From Zopfochytrium polystomum (lineage: Eukaryota > Chytridiomycota > Chytridiomycetes > Chytridiales > Chytridiaceae), in assembly GCA_025765615.1 (NCBI GenBank), contig JAIVFJ010000190.1, positions 59,842 to 123,841 of the forward strand: a DNA stretch of 64,000 bases, in the 5' to 3' direction. Below, piece after piece: positions 50,111 to 61,400 of this stretch (the first letter of the stretch is position 1; each line of letters opens with the position of its first letter). The position numbers and the translations under genes were made by a program. The notes under the pieces are model-generated. The model made no database searches. It had not been told where the DNA came from and was given only the letters and a program-made list of their open reading frames with translations.

Positions 50111-53100
50111 CACCACCAAATGTTGCCAAGTCTATCTATGCATCTGTGCCAAAGAAGTTGGAGACACTCTTGAGGGGGAAGTTGAAGGATCTCTCTCTGT
50201 ACCCATCTGCACCCTCTGGTGCGAAGGGGAAGGGGAGGGAAACTGAGACTGAACCCACTGCTGTGCGCGCAGGCGATGCCAATGCCATGGAAACATGAGC
50301 AAGTCATTGAGATTTGGATTTTTGAATGCCCATGGATCCCTAGCTGGACATTCAGATCAAGTTCAAGGAATTTTTTCAGATTTTCAAGTAGACTATATGT
50401 TGTTTTCAGATATTGGAATGTGGAGTTCTGACAGTATGAGTGCAGTTCGGGGTGTTGTTGCTGAGGCAAGGGGGGTGCCCCCTCCTTATCAACCTGGGCG
50501 GAATGTTGGAACAAGGGCAAAGAAAGGAGTGGCTGTTGTGGTGAGCGGGGACCTGGACAGTGATGCCCACCTGGTGGTGCAGACCCTGCACAGGTCCCCC
50601 AAGGGAGAATGGATAATTGTGAAGATGTCGGAGCTGATTGTTGGATTGACGTATTTTGCGCCAAGCGCACCTCTGGAGGCTCTGCAGGAATTCCAAGATC
50701 AAGTTAGTCAAGTTAGCACTCTTTTGCCTGCAGCACCCTTTCTGATCATTGGAGACTTCAACATTTGGATGCGTGAATATGGATGCCGCACTTCTGCTCC
50801 TGCTGAGCGTGTTTGCTGGCTGCAGGACTGGCTGCGACCTCCTTCCCAGTGGAGGAGGGTTGCGCCGGTTCGTGGCCAGTGGACCACAATGACAGAGGGA
50901 CGGGGGGTCACTGATCTTCTGTTTGTCAACCAGCATGCTCTTCCCTTTGTTCAGAACCTGGTTGTCCATGATGACCCTTCAGAGTATGTTGGATTCTCAG
51001 ATCACAGGCTGCTGACTTTCACCTTCAATGGGGATCTGACCACCAAGCCCCCGTTTGAGCGCCTGAATGTTCGTCGGCTCATGATGAGACAGACCAAGTA
51101 TGCTAGCTGCCTTGAGAAGACCAGGAAACCCATCAGAGCCCAGATTCATTCAGTTTGGAAAGAAGTTGAAGCTGCTGCTGAGGCTGGAGAGCTCTGGACT
51201 TTTGAGAGGCGCTTGGCTTGTGTGGATGCTGTTTCAGACTTGGTCGTGCAGTGGCTCATGGACAATGCTGTTAAGGTGGCTGGGAAAGTTCGCTTTAGGG
51301 GTGGATCTGGAGGACCAGAGGTCCGGGAGAAGCATCTGGAGGAGCTAAAGCGCCGTCGCGTGGAGGCGCGGAGGGCTGCTGAGGCTCACCCAGATGATGA
51401 TCCTGTGGGGCAGAAGATGGCCTGGACTCAGTTTCGTCAGTGGAATAAGATTGTGAAGATTGCCATCAAGCGGTACAGGAAGCGTGTATATTCAGCTGTC
51501 CAGGACTCTGCTGTGCGTGACTTTGCTGGTGAGGCTAAGCGCATCAAGTGTCAGAAGGCTCGTTCAGATAGGAGCCAGTGTGCCCTTGACCCCCAGAAGA
51601 TGGGCCATTACGAAGATCATTTCCGCACAACCATAGGGCATGATCCAACTGGAACTGATGTCCCTGACGCTGTGGCTCTGGAAGAATCAGCAGTTACTGT
51701 GAACAAAGTCCCTCTGAAGCAGTCTGAAGTCTCCTGGATTAAGAAGGTTCATGTTGAAGAAGCCTGCAAGAATGCCCCCAGGGGCAAAGCCCCTGGAGAA
51801 GACATGCTTTTTGGGGAGTTGGTCTCAATTGCTCCGCACTTGGTTGCTGCAGTCCTGCACAGATTCTTTCAGCTTGTGGCCTCTCTTCATGTGGTTCCTT
51901 CTCTGTGGTCCGTGGCCAATGTGGCCTTGGTCTACAAGAACAAGGGGCTCAACAGCGATGTTGCAAACTACAGACCCATCTCCTTGTGCTCAAGGATGCG
52001 ACTGGTGTTTGAACGAGTGATTGCACCCCAGGTTGAGCGTGTGGTTGAAGGCATGATCCATAGGGCGCAGGGAGGATTCAGAAGAAAGCGTTCCACCATG
52101 GACCAGGCTTACACTCTGCATGAGCTTCAGCAGCTCAACCCCCAGATGCATGTGGTGTATTTGGACATTAAGGCTGCGTATGACTGCACAAACAGGAGTC
52201 TGGTGTGGGACTCCATCTGGTTTGCCAAGAATGACAAGAGTCGTGACTTTACAAGGACTCAACTGCTGCCGATCCTCAGATCTTTGTTTGATTTCAATAC
52301 ATGCCAGCTGCTGGTACTTGGGAACAAGTCTGCTCAGATCCAAGTGACAAGAGGATTTCTCCAAGGCACAGTCCTGTCACCCATGCTGTTCAATGTTGCC
52401 ATCAACTCCTTGCCTCAGACATTGGCCATGTCTTTCAGGGACCACATGCTGACATTTAATGCAACCTCGCTCAACTCGCTGCTCTTTGCAGACGACTCCT
52501 CAGTTTTTGCCAAGGATGCGACAGTACTTCAGAGAATGCTAGACAAGGTGCATGAGTGGTCCCTTAAGCGGGGGATGACATTTGCTGCCAAGAAATGTGT
52601 TGCAGTTTCAGCCAAGAAGAATTTGAAGTTGAAGATGAATGGAGTGGAGATTCCCCAGGAGGAGTCTACTACCCAGTTGGGTCTTGTGCGCACCTGCAGG
52701 GGTATTGACTTTGAGGCATCGCTGGACATGAGACTGAGGAAAACAGAAAAGATGCTGGCCTTTTTGGCTGCTCGGGGCTTCAATGGCTGGGGCTTCAGGC
52801 CCGTGAGCTCTTACAGGGTTTACATGTGTTTCCTGAGACCAATGATGGAGTATGGGTTTGCACTGCGCCCCTTGACCCACACACAGCTGAAGGATGCGCA
52901 GAAGTTGCAGGACAAGTGCCTGCGGCAGGCGCTGTCACTGGGGAAGACCTCCTCAGGGGCGGCCCTGCATCTGATGTTTGGAGTGGCCCCTGTGGCAGCC
53001 AGGAACAAGATGCTGAACGCTAGATACTTTTTCAGACTGCACCACATTCAGGATGCTCACAACACAACGGCTCAGATGTACAGGCACATGGTGGAAAAGA

Positions 53101-53536
53101 TAGCTTCAGGGGCCTCTGTAGGACAGTCCTTGACAAAGTTTTCGCTTGACTATACGGATATTCAGGATTTCTTGAACTCAGTGAGGCGGCCCTCCTTTGT
53201 GGAGTTGCCACTTGTGGTTCCCACAACCAAGGCCTATGACATTGAGTTGCCAGTGGTGCGAACAAAGAACATTGAGGCTGCAGACATGCTGTTGATGCAC
53301 AAGCGGGCTCTGGTGAGGTGCCAGCAGAAATCCTCCCCCACAGGGGTGGCTCAGGCTTTGGAAGTGCCTTCACACATGGGGCCATGCCAAGTTATTCGAT
53401 CTGGTGCGGCATTTAACAGGAAGTGGCTCAGACACCTGCTGATGTGGATGGCTGGGATGGTAGCATTTCACCAACAGTGTGCAAGGGCTGGCTGTGCAGA
53501 GAAGTGCACTAGGAGGCATGTTTTGGAGTGTTCAGG
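50111..53536 (+). mobile_element. Telomere-inserted LINE copy b (truncated at both ends)
   Basis: It begins in the last 61 codons of ORF1 and covers ORF2 up to the zinc cluster. There it is cut by telomeric repeats at TTCAGGG, so the ORF2 C-terminus and the 3' UTR are missing. 3' loss is atypical for LINE insertion and points to breakage followed by telomere addition. Confidence 0.92.
50113..50298 (+). pseudogene. LINE b ORF1, C-terminal remnant
   Basis: 61 codons homologous to the end of copy d's ORF1 (PNVAKSIYASVPKKL compared with LLAKSICEFVPRRF, and a Lys-Gly-Arg-Glu-Thr stretch). It ends in TGA at 50296-50298, which overlaps the ORF2 start as ATGA. Confidence 0.85.
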
Positions 53537-53552
53537 GTTAGGGTTAGGTTAG
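50295..53552 (+). pseudogene. LINE b ORF2, C-terminally truncated by telomeric repeats
   Basis: It starts at ATG 50295 with a well-formed endonuclease N-terminus (LRFGFLNAHGSLAGH), then WSSDSMSAVRG, GDFN and SDH motifs, and reverse transcriptase with FADD. The frame reads into TTAGGG repeats after HVLECSG and stops at about 53552. It differs from copy a by a four-codon deletion in the linker between endonuclease motifs (MTEGRGVTDLL) and scattered substitutions. Confidence 0.92.
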
Positions 53553-53561
53553 GGTTAGGGG
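53537..53561 (+). repeat. Interstitial telomeric repeat between LINE b and LINE c
   Basis: GTTAGGG TTAGG TTAGGG TTAGGGG: four units, one of them TTAGG. This is one of the longest internal tracts, consistent with a former chromosome end. Confidence 0.95.
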
Positions 53562-56165
53562 AACAGGCTGACAAAGGTGGCCATCAAACGCTACAGGAAG
53601 AGGGTGTACTCTGCTGTGCAGGACTTAGCTGTCAAGGACTTTGCTGCTGAAGCCAAGAGAATTAAGTGTCAGAAATCCAGAGTGGAGCGCACTCACTGTG
53701 CCCTTGACCCTCAGAAACTTCCAGACTATGCTGATCACTTTAGGGGAACCATTGGCCATGAGCCAACTGGTACTGATGCCGTCAACCAGAATGTCTTAGC
53801 TGCCTGCAGTGCTGAACGGCCCATGGTGCCTCTGAAGCTATCTGAAGTAGCCTGGATCAAGAAGAATGCTGTGGAAGAGGCTTGCAAGATTGCACCCCGG
53901 GGCAAAGCCCCAGGGGAGGATGCCCTGTTTGGCGAACTGGTGTGCATTGCCCCACATGTGGTGGCTCCTGTGTTGCAGAGATTCTTTCAGCTGCTTGCAG
54001 CCCTACAGGTGGTTCCCACACTCTGGGGGATCGCGAATGTTGCCCTGGTGTACAAGAACAAGGGGGTGAACACTGATGTGGCAAACTACAGGCCAATTTC
54101 TCTGTGCTCAAGGTTGAGGCTGGTGTATGAGCGGGTGTTGGCCCCGCAGGTGGAAAGAGTGGTTGAAGGAATGATCCACCCCTCACAGGGTGGTTTCAGG
54201 CGCCACAGGTCCACCATGGACCAGGCATTCACTCTTCATGAGCTTCAGCAACAGTACCCTGATCTGACTGTGGTGTACTTGGACATCAAGGCTGCCTATG
54301 ATTGCACAAGCAGGAACTACGTGTGGGAATCCATCTGGAATGCCAAGAATGACAAGAGTCCTGAGTTCACCAGGAACCAGTTGCTGCCGATTCTCAGATC
54401 CTTGTTTGACTTTAATGCGTGCCAGCTTCTGGTCATGGGACAGAAGTCTGATCAGATTCCAGTGACGCGGGGATTTCTACAGGGAACTGTGCTGTCCCCA
54501 ATGCTGTTCAATGTTGCCATCAACTCGCTGCCTGAGGCGCTCTCTAGGGTGCCCCACAGCCAGTTGGAATGTGGTGGATTGAAGATCAACTCTCTGCTGT
54601 TTGCTGATGACTCTGCAGTGTTTGCAAGGAACAAGGCTGTCCTTCAGAATCTGCTTGATGAAGTCCACAACTGGTCCCAGAGGCGGGGCATGACCTTTGC
54701 AGCACAAAAATGTGTTGTTGTTTCCAAGACACGAAACTTGAGATTGCAGATGAATGGGGTGGTGCTCCCCCAGGAGAAGACCACACTGCAGCTGGGACTT
54801 GTGCGTGATTGCAACGGCATCGACTTTGAGACGTCTCTGCAGATGAGGGTGAAGAAGACTGAGAAGATGCTTCAGTTTCTGAAATCTCGAGGGTTCAATG
54901 GCTGGGGATTCCGGCCTGTGAATGCGTACAGGGTGTACATGTGCTTTCTGCGGCCCATGCTGGAGTATGGGTTTGCACTGAGGCCAAATTCAGAGGCCTT
55001 CTTGGCCCCGGCCCAGAAGGTCCAGGACATGTGTTTGCGCCAGGCTTTGTCTTTTGGGAAAACATCCAGCACTGTGGCAATGCATCTGATTCTTGGAGTG
55101 GTGCCTATGGTTGCACGCAACAAAATGTTGAACGCGAGATATTTCTACAGACTGCACCACACTCAGGACCAGAGAAACACCACCGCACACATGTACAGGC
55201 ACATGGCGGAGCGGGGGCGGCGGGCTCCTGCAGGATCCCTCACCAGGCTCACTCTGTTCACACCGGATGTGGATCTATATTTTGGGTCAGTGCCACGGAA
55301 GGCCTTGGCACAGATTCCGTTTGTCAGACACAGGACTTATCCGTATGACCTTGAAGTTACCAGATCGGAGCCCAAAAACATTGATGCTGTGGCTATGCAG
55401 AAGATGCACACTGTGTCACTTGAGAAGTATAAGGAAAAGGCCAACTTGACTGGAGTGGTGGCACCCCTGGTGGTCCCCCCTCACCGGGGGCCCTGCCAGG
55501 TGGTTCGTTCTGGTGCAATGTTTAACAGGAGGTGGTTGAGATGCCTTGTGGCTTGGATGGGTGGCCGTGTTGCCTATCACCAGAAGTGCAAGAAGTGTGA
55601 TGCTGAGCTGGACAGGAACCATGCCTTGGAGTGTTCAGGTGTGCGCCGCCTCCTGGAGGCGGACCACCCTGAGTGCGTCCCAAGCGTGGAGCAGGCGAGG
55701 AGGAACATCACAGTGCTGGATCTGCTGCTGCAGACTCTGACTTTCTGGGCGCCCTACACAGCCAATGATGCGGATAAGATCCCTCAGGAGACGAGGGTTG
55801 CTTCAAAGAAGCTGGGGATGAAGCTTGCTAGGCTGATTGCAAAGATTCGAGTGGAATGCGCTGGAATGAGGGACTTTGTGGATGCTTCAGAGACCACAGC
55901 AGATCAGGAGGCGGACTATTTGATGGAAGCAGGGACAGTGGATGATAGGAGGGCGGATCTTAGGACTCGCATGCAGATGGCACAGGTGCGGCGGCAAGCT
56001 AGGGAAGCCCTGCGTGCGCACTGGGATCCAGTGCGCAACAAGGGGTTCAGGGAATCGAGGAACAGGTGGCTGGCTAAGGAGACTCAGGCAGTGATGGGGA
56101 AGCCGGACGGATCCGGGTGGGTTGACTCTGATACAGAGAGTAGAGCTTCAGTGGGAGGTGGATGA
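53562..56165 (+). pseudogene. LINE c ORF2, N-terminally truncated
   Basis: About 866 codons open from the telomeric junction to TGA at 56163-56165. The endonuclease is absent. The reverse transcriptase is complete (APGEDALFGELV, NYRPISLCSRLRL, YLDIKAAYD, LLFADDSAVF), followed by the C-terminal zinc cluster CKKCDAELDRNHALEC (C-x2-C-x7-H-x3-C). No internal stop. Confidence 0.92.
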
Positions 56166-56456
56166 GTGTCTGTTTCTGTTGCCTCATCATTTGTTTTCTA
56201 TTTGTTTTTTGTTGTGTTGACTTTATAGTTTTAAGCTGTTGTCTGGTTTAAGTTTGGTTCTACTGTTCTTTCAGACCTCTTCTCTTCACCTTGGCCTCTT
56301 TGTTTTTCTTCTTCGTTGGCTTTCTCTCTCTCTCACATGTGCCCCCTCTGACCTCTTGGACTTTCTTTCTTTTCCTTCATATGCATGTACTTTTTTAACT
56401 TTCAAGCTGCAGATTCCTCACCTTCGGGTTGGAGCGAATAATACACTATTGAAAAG
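53562..56456 (+). mobile_element. Telomere-inserted LINE copy c (5' truncated)
   Basis: It starts inside ORF2 before the reverse transcriptase and runs to the 3' end ACACTATTGAAAAG next to TTAGGG. It is very close to copy d and clearly distinct from a and b. Confidence 0.93.
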
Positions 56457-56469
56457 TTAGGGTTAGGGG
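56457..56469 (+). repeat. Interstitial telomeric repeat between LINE c and LINE d
   Basis: TTAGGGTTAGGGG. Confidence 0.95.
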
Positions 56470-58471
56470 ACTTTTTCTTTCTTCACATTCTCGTAGCGGG
56501 TCGAAGACACGCTCGAGGACGACGTCGCAAGGCAAAGTCAAGGTCAACTTCGACTTCAACCTGTCCAAACAAACCAAACTCCCTTTCGCGCCGATCACCG
56601 CCACACCCACCGCCACCGCCGCGCCTTCTGAAGCTGTCCTAGGCAGTCAAGAAATCGCCGGTAGTGCGCCGCAACCGCCGCCTCCGTTCCCGCGGGACCG
56701 ATTCAACGTCACAACCGCTGAGGAATTCCACGCTCTCGAGCGTGATCTCTTCCGTTATCACCAGAAGGCCATTCGCTGCGACGATTGCGGGAAGCCACTT
56801 GTATCCAAGGGGATCGCTGGCAATCCCAACTCAGTCTCAGGCGTCAAGCGGCTCTCCATCCATTGCACCAGTTGCAAACGATCGGCGTCGAGACGTTTCC
56901 ACAAGGCGATCGCAGATCTGGACTCCACCGACGCAGACGACCTTGAAGCAGCTAACAGGCGCGTATACACTGCAGCAGCCTCTGCCGCACCTCCGATCTC
57001 CGCCCTACCCCCCGCCACACCATCCCAACCCAGTCGGCACCCAAAACAGCGCACCCCCCCGTCAATCGACACGCTGAACGCGAAACGAGGTCGGCCAGCA
57101 TCGTGCGACGCCGCCCCTCCGCCCACCGGATCTGTGTCTGCATCCCGCGACACCGCGCTCCCCGCCCCCCCCGATAGTGACCCGTTCGACAACGACGACG
57201 ACAATTGGCTTGTTGACACCAACTTCAACATGGCGTCCCTCAGGAACGATACGCCTACTTCACCGCAGCTATCTTCGCAGACCGCACTCACCGGCGCACC
57301 CTCTGGTTCCGAATATACCATTATTCCCCCGACAACCGCCGAACTCATCAATTTCATCGCCAACCAACAACGTAAATGGGAGGCGCAGGAGCGCCTTAAT
57401 CGACTCTCAAAGGACAAGGACAAGTATTTTACGGAGACCATTGACGAGATGAAAGGGAGGATTAACGAATTACAGGATACGATCAAGGAGAAGGATGCGC
57501 GCATCCGGGCGCTTGAGGCAGAGCTGGAGCGCGCCCGCGAAGCGCGTCGGGATCGTAGGATTGATGACGAGGAGGAGGAGGAGGAAGGAGATGAGGGGGA
57601 CGACGCTGAGCGGCGGTCGGTCGGGAAGGTGGCGATACGAAAGGAGAGGCCCCGCCCCCCCTCCCGTACAGCAGTAACGCGCCAACCGAGCAGTGGTGGC
57701 TCTGCCGCTGCTCGCCGGCTTCCGCTAAGTTTTGCCGCAATGGCAGCTGCCCATGCTCCTGAACCGCTGTTTCCTAACAACTTCCGCAAGGCACTGAAGA
57801 CAATTACCGACCCCAAGGTTGACACTGAGACCAAGCTCAAGCAGATCTTCAGACCCAGATCCTCCGTTGTCGAGGCGCGCCGCGCAGCGCCAGACTATGT
57901 CCCGCCTGCGTGGTCCCTTGACGGAGCGAAGTATGTTCCAGTCTATGTCAGACCCAATCTTTCAGATGTTGGCCGGGCTGCGCCCCGCCATAGTTTGAGA
58001 CTGCTATTCACTGCTGCAAATGGATTCCCCCGAGTTCCTGAGATCTCCGTGATTGGCAAGCATGCATCGCTGATGGAATGCTGGGTTTTGGAATCTGAGA
58101 AGGCCAAGTTTGTGGCAGCCTGTAAAAAGGCTGAGGTTGTGGTGGATGATGAGTGTGAACCCTGGAAACCCTCACGCCTTCGATTGGGGGCTGAGGCTGA
58201 AGCTGCTGCTGCACGAGCCTTTGTGAGCCGCATTGCTGGAATTCTGAACCACCCGACATTCCGCCCATCTGTGCTGCTGGCAAAGTCTATCTGTGAATTT
58301 GTGCCCCGCCGGTTTGTGGCTGACCTGAAGGTGAAGCTTCGCGACCCGTCACACTTTCCCACCAAGGGGAAGGAGCCGGAGACGGAGGCAGAACCTTTGG
58401 AGACACCCAAGCCTCGTGGGGCTGAAGACACAGGAGCTTCCAGTGGTGCCGACGCTATGCTTGATGATTGA
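56470..58471 (+). CDS. LINE d ORF1 (zinc-motif and coiled-coil nucleic-acid-binding protein), 5' end open
   Basis: The frame is open from the telomeric junction to TGA at 58469-58471, about 667 codons. The first in-frame ATGs appear only late (57134 is out of context as a start), so the true start is missing or non-AUG. From the junction: a disordered Pro/Thr-rich part, a CxxC...CxxC pair (CDDCGKP at about residue 102, CTSCKRS at about 131) suggesting a zinc ribbon, another disordered Pro-rich stretch, a coiled coil (about residues 290-365, with INELQDTIKEKDARIRALEAEL), an acidic run, and a conserved C-terminal domain shared with copy b. ORF1 proteins of LINEs bind RNA; here telomere targeting may also lie in ORF1, but that is inference. 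Confidence 0.8.
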
Positions 58472-61400
58472 TGAACTTAGATTTGGATTTGTGAACTTGA
58501 ACTGCTCGCTCTCAGGGCATGTCAAGAACATCGACCAAGCATTTTCAGATTCAGATTATATTTTGTTGGCGGACACTGGGGTGTGCGTGGGGGAAAGTAA
58601 TCCATTGAGGGGGATGGTGGCAGAGTCTCGTGGGCCCCCCCCGGAGTATGTGGTGCGCCAGGCGATCGGACACAAGGGGAAGAAGGGGGTGTCGATCCAC
58701 AAGAGCAGGAGGATGGAGGAAGACCTGGTGGTTCAGACTTTGGAGAAGGACACAAAGGGGGAGTGGGTCATTGCGAGGATGTCAGAGATTATTATGGCAG
58801 TGGTGTACTTTGCACCCTCGACGGATTTGGAGGTGCTTCAGTCATTCTCAGCAACAGCAGACAGGATTGCTGGGGCTAATCCCCAGGCACCCTTTCTGAT
58901 CATTGGAGATTTCAACACTTCACTGCAGGAGTACGGCTGTGCCCACTCGCAGCCCAGGCTGAGGGTGGACTGGTGGCGCGCTTGGATTGATGGTTCAGGA
59001 TGGAGCCGGGTTGAGCCAGTTCGGGGCCAGTGGACCACCTTCTCACCTAGAATTGCTGGCCCTGCAGGCAGGGGAGTCACTGACTTGCTCCTTGTGAATC
59101 GAGCTGGACTTGGAGCTGTGCATAACTTGGTTGTCCATGACGCACCTGAGGAATACCTGGCTTTCACAGACCACAGGATGCTCACCTTTGAGCTTCGAAC
59201 ACACTTGACCATGAAACCACCCTTTGAGAGACTGAATGTGCGCAGGCTGATGCTGAGACAAGTCCAGTATGAGAAGAAACTTGCAGAGACCAGGAAGCCC
59301 TTGAGACAAGAGATTCACTCAGCGTGGAAGACTGTGAATGCGGCTGCTGTAGCCCAGGAGGAGTGGTCTTTTGAGCGCAGACGTGCCTGTGCAGACTCTG
59401 TATCTCAGTTGGTAGTGAAGTGGCTTGTGGACACTGGAGTCCAAGTGGCTGGGAAGACCAAGTTTAGTGGTGGTGCAGGCGGCCCTGATGTCGAGGAGAA
59501 GCATTTGGAGGAGCTGAAGCGCCGGCGGGACTTGTCCCGCATGGAGGCTGAAGCCCACCCTGATGCTGATCCTGTCGGGCAGAAGGACGCCTGGGCAAAG
59601 TTCAGGCAGTGGAACCGGCTGACAAAGGTGGCCATCAAACGCTACAGGAAGAGGGTGTACTCTGCTGTGCAGGATTTAGCTGTCAAGGACTTTGCTGCTG
59701 AAGCCAAGAGAATCAAGTGTCAGAAATCCAGAGTGGAGCGCACTCACTGTGCCCTTGACCCTCAGAAACTTCCAGACTATGCTGCTCACTTTAGAGGAAC
59801 CATTGGCCATGAACCGACTGGAACTGATGCCATCAACCAGGATGTCTTAGCTGCCTGCAGTACTGAACGGCCCATGGTGCCTCTGAAGCTATCTGAAGTT
59901 GCCTGGATCAAGAAGAATGCTGTGGAAGAGGCTTGCAAGATTGCACCCCGGGGCAAAGCCCCAGGGGAGGACGCCCTGTTTGGCGAACTGGTGTGCATTG
60001 CCCCACATGTGGTGGCTCCTGTGTTGCAGAGATTCTTCCAGTTGCTTGCAGCCCTCCAGGTGGTTCCCACACTCTGGGGGATCGCGAATGTTGCCCTGGT
60101 GTACAAGAACAAGGGGGTGAACACTGATGTGGCAAACTACAGGCCAATCTCTCTGTGCTCAAGGCTGAGGCTGGTGTATGAGCGGGTGTTGGCCCCGCAG
60201 GTGGAAAGAGTGGTTGAAGGAATGATCCACCCCTCACAGGGTGGTTTCAGGCGCCACAGGTCCACCATGGACCAGGCATTCACTCTGCATGAGCTTCAGC
60301 AACAGTACCCTGATCTGACTGTGGTGTACTTGGACATCAAGGCTGCCTATGATTGCACAAACAGGAATTATGTGTGGGAGTCCATCTGGAATGCCAAGAA
60401 TGACAAGAGTCCTGAGTTTACCAGGAACCAGTTGCTGCCGATTCTCAGATCCTTGTTTGACTTTAACGCGTGCCAGCTTCTGGTCATGGGCCAGAAGTCT
60501 GATCAGATTCCAGTGACCCGGGGGTTTCTACAGGGAACTGTGCTGTCCCCAATGCTGTTCAATGTTGCCATCAACTCGCTGCCTGAGGCGCTCTCCAGGG
60601 TGCCCCACAGCCAGTTGGAATGTGGTGGATTGAAGATCAACTCTCTGCTGTTTGCTGATGACTCTGCAGTGTTTGCAAGGAACAAGGCTGTCCTTCAGAA
60701 TATGCTTGATGAAGTCCACAACTGGTCCCAGAGGCGGGGCATGACATTCGCAGCACAGAAATGTGTTGTTGTTTCCAAGACAAGGAACCTGAGATTGCAG
60801 ATGAATGGGGTGGTGCTCCCCCAGGAGAAGACTACACTGCAGTTGGGACTTGTGCGTGATTGCAATGGCATTGACTTTGAGACGTCTCTGCAGATGAGGG
60901 TGAAGAAGACTGAGAAGATGCTTCAGTTTCTGAAATCTCGAGGGTTCAATGGCTGGGGATTCCGGCCTGTGAATGCGTACAGGGTGTACATGTGCTTTCT
61001 GCGGCCCATGCTGGAGTATGGGTTTGCATTGAGGCCAAATTCAGAGGCCTTCTTGGCCCCGGCCCAGAAGGTCCAGGACATGTGTTTGCGCCAGGCTCTG
61101 TCTTTTGGGAAAACATCCAGCACTGTGGCAATGCATCTGATTTTTGGAGTTGTGCCGATGGTTGCACGCAACAAGATGCTGAACGCGAGATATTTCTACA
61201 GACTGCACCACATTCAGGACCAGAGAAACACCACTGCACACATGTACAGGCACATGGCTGAGCGGGGGAGGCGGGCTCCTGCAGGATCCCTTACCAGGCT
61301 CACTCTGTTCACACCGGATGTGGATCTATATTTTGGGTCGGTGCCACGGAAGGCCTTGGCACAGATTCCGTTTGTCAGACACAGGACTTATCCATATGAC

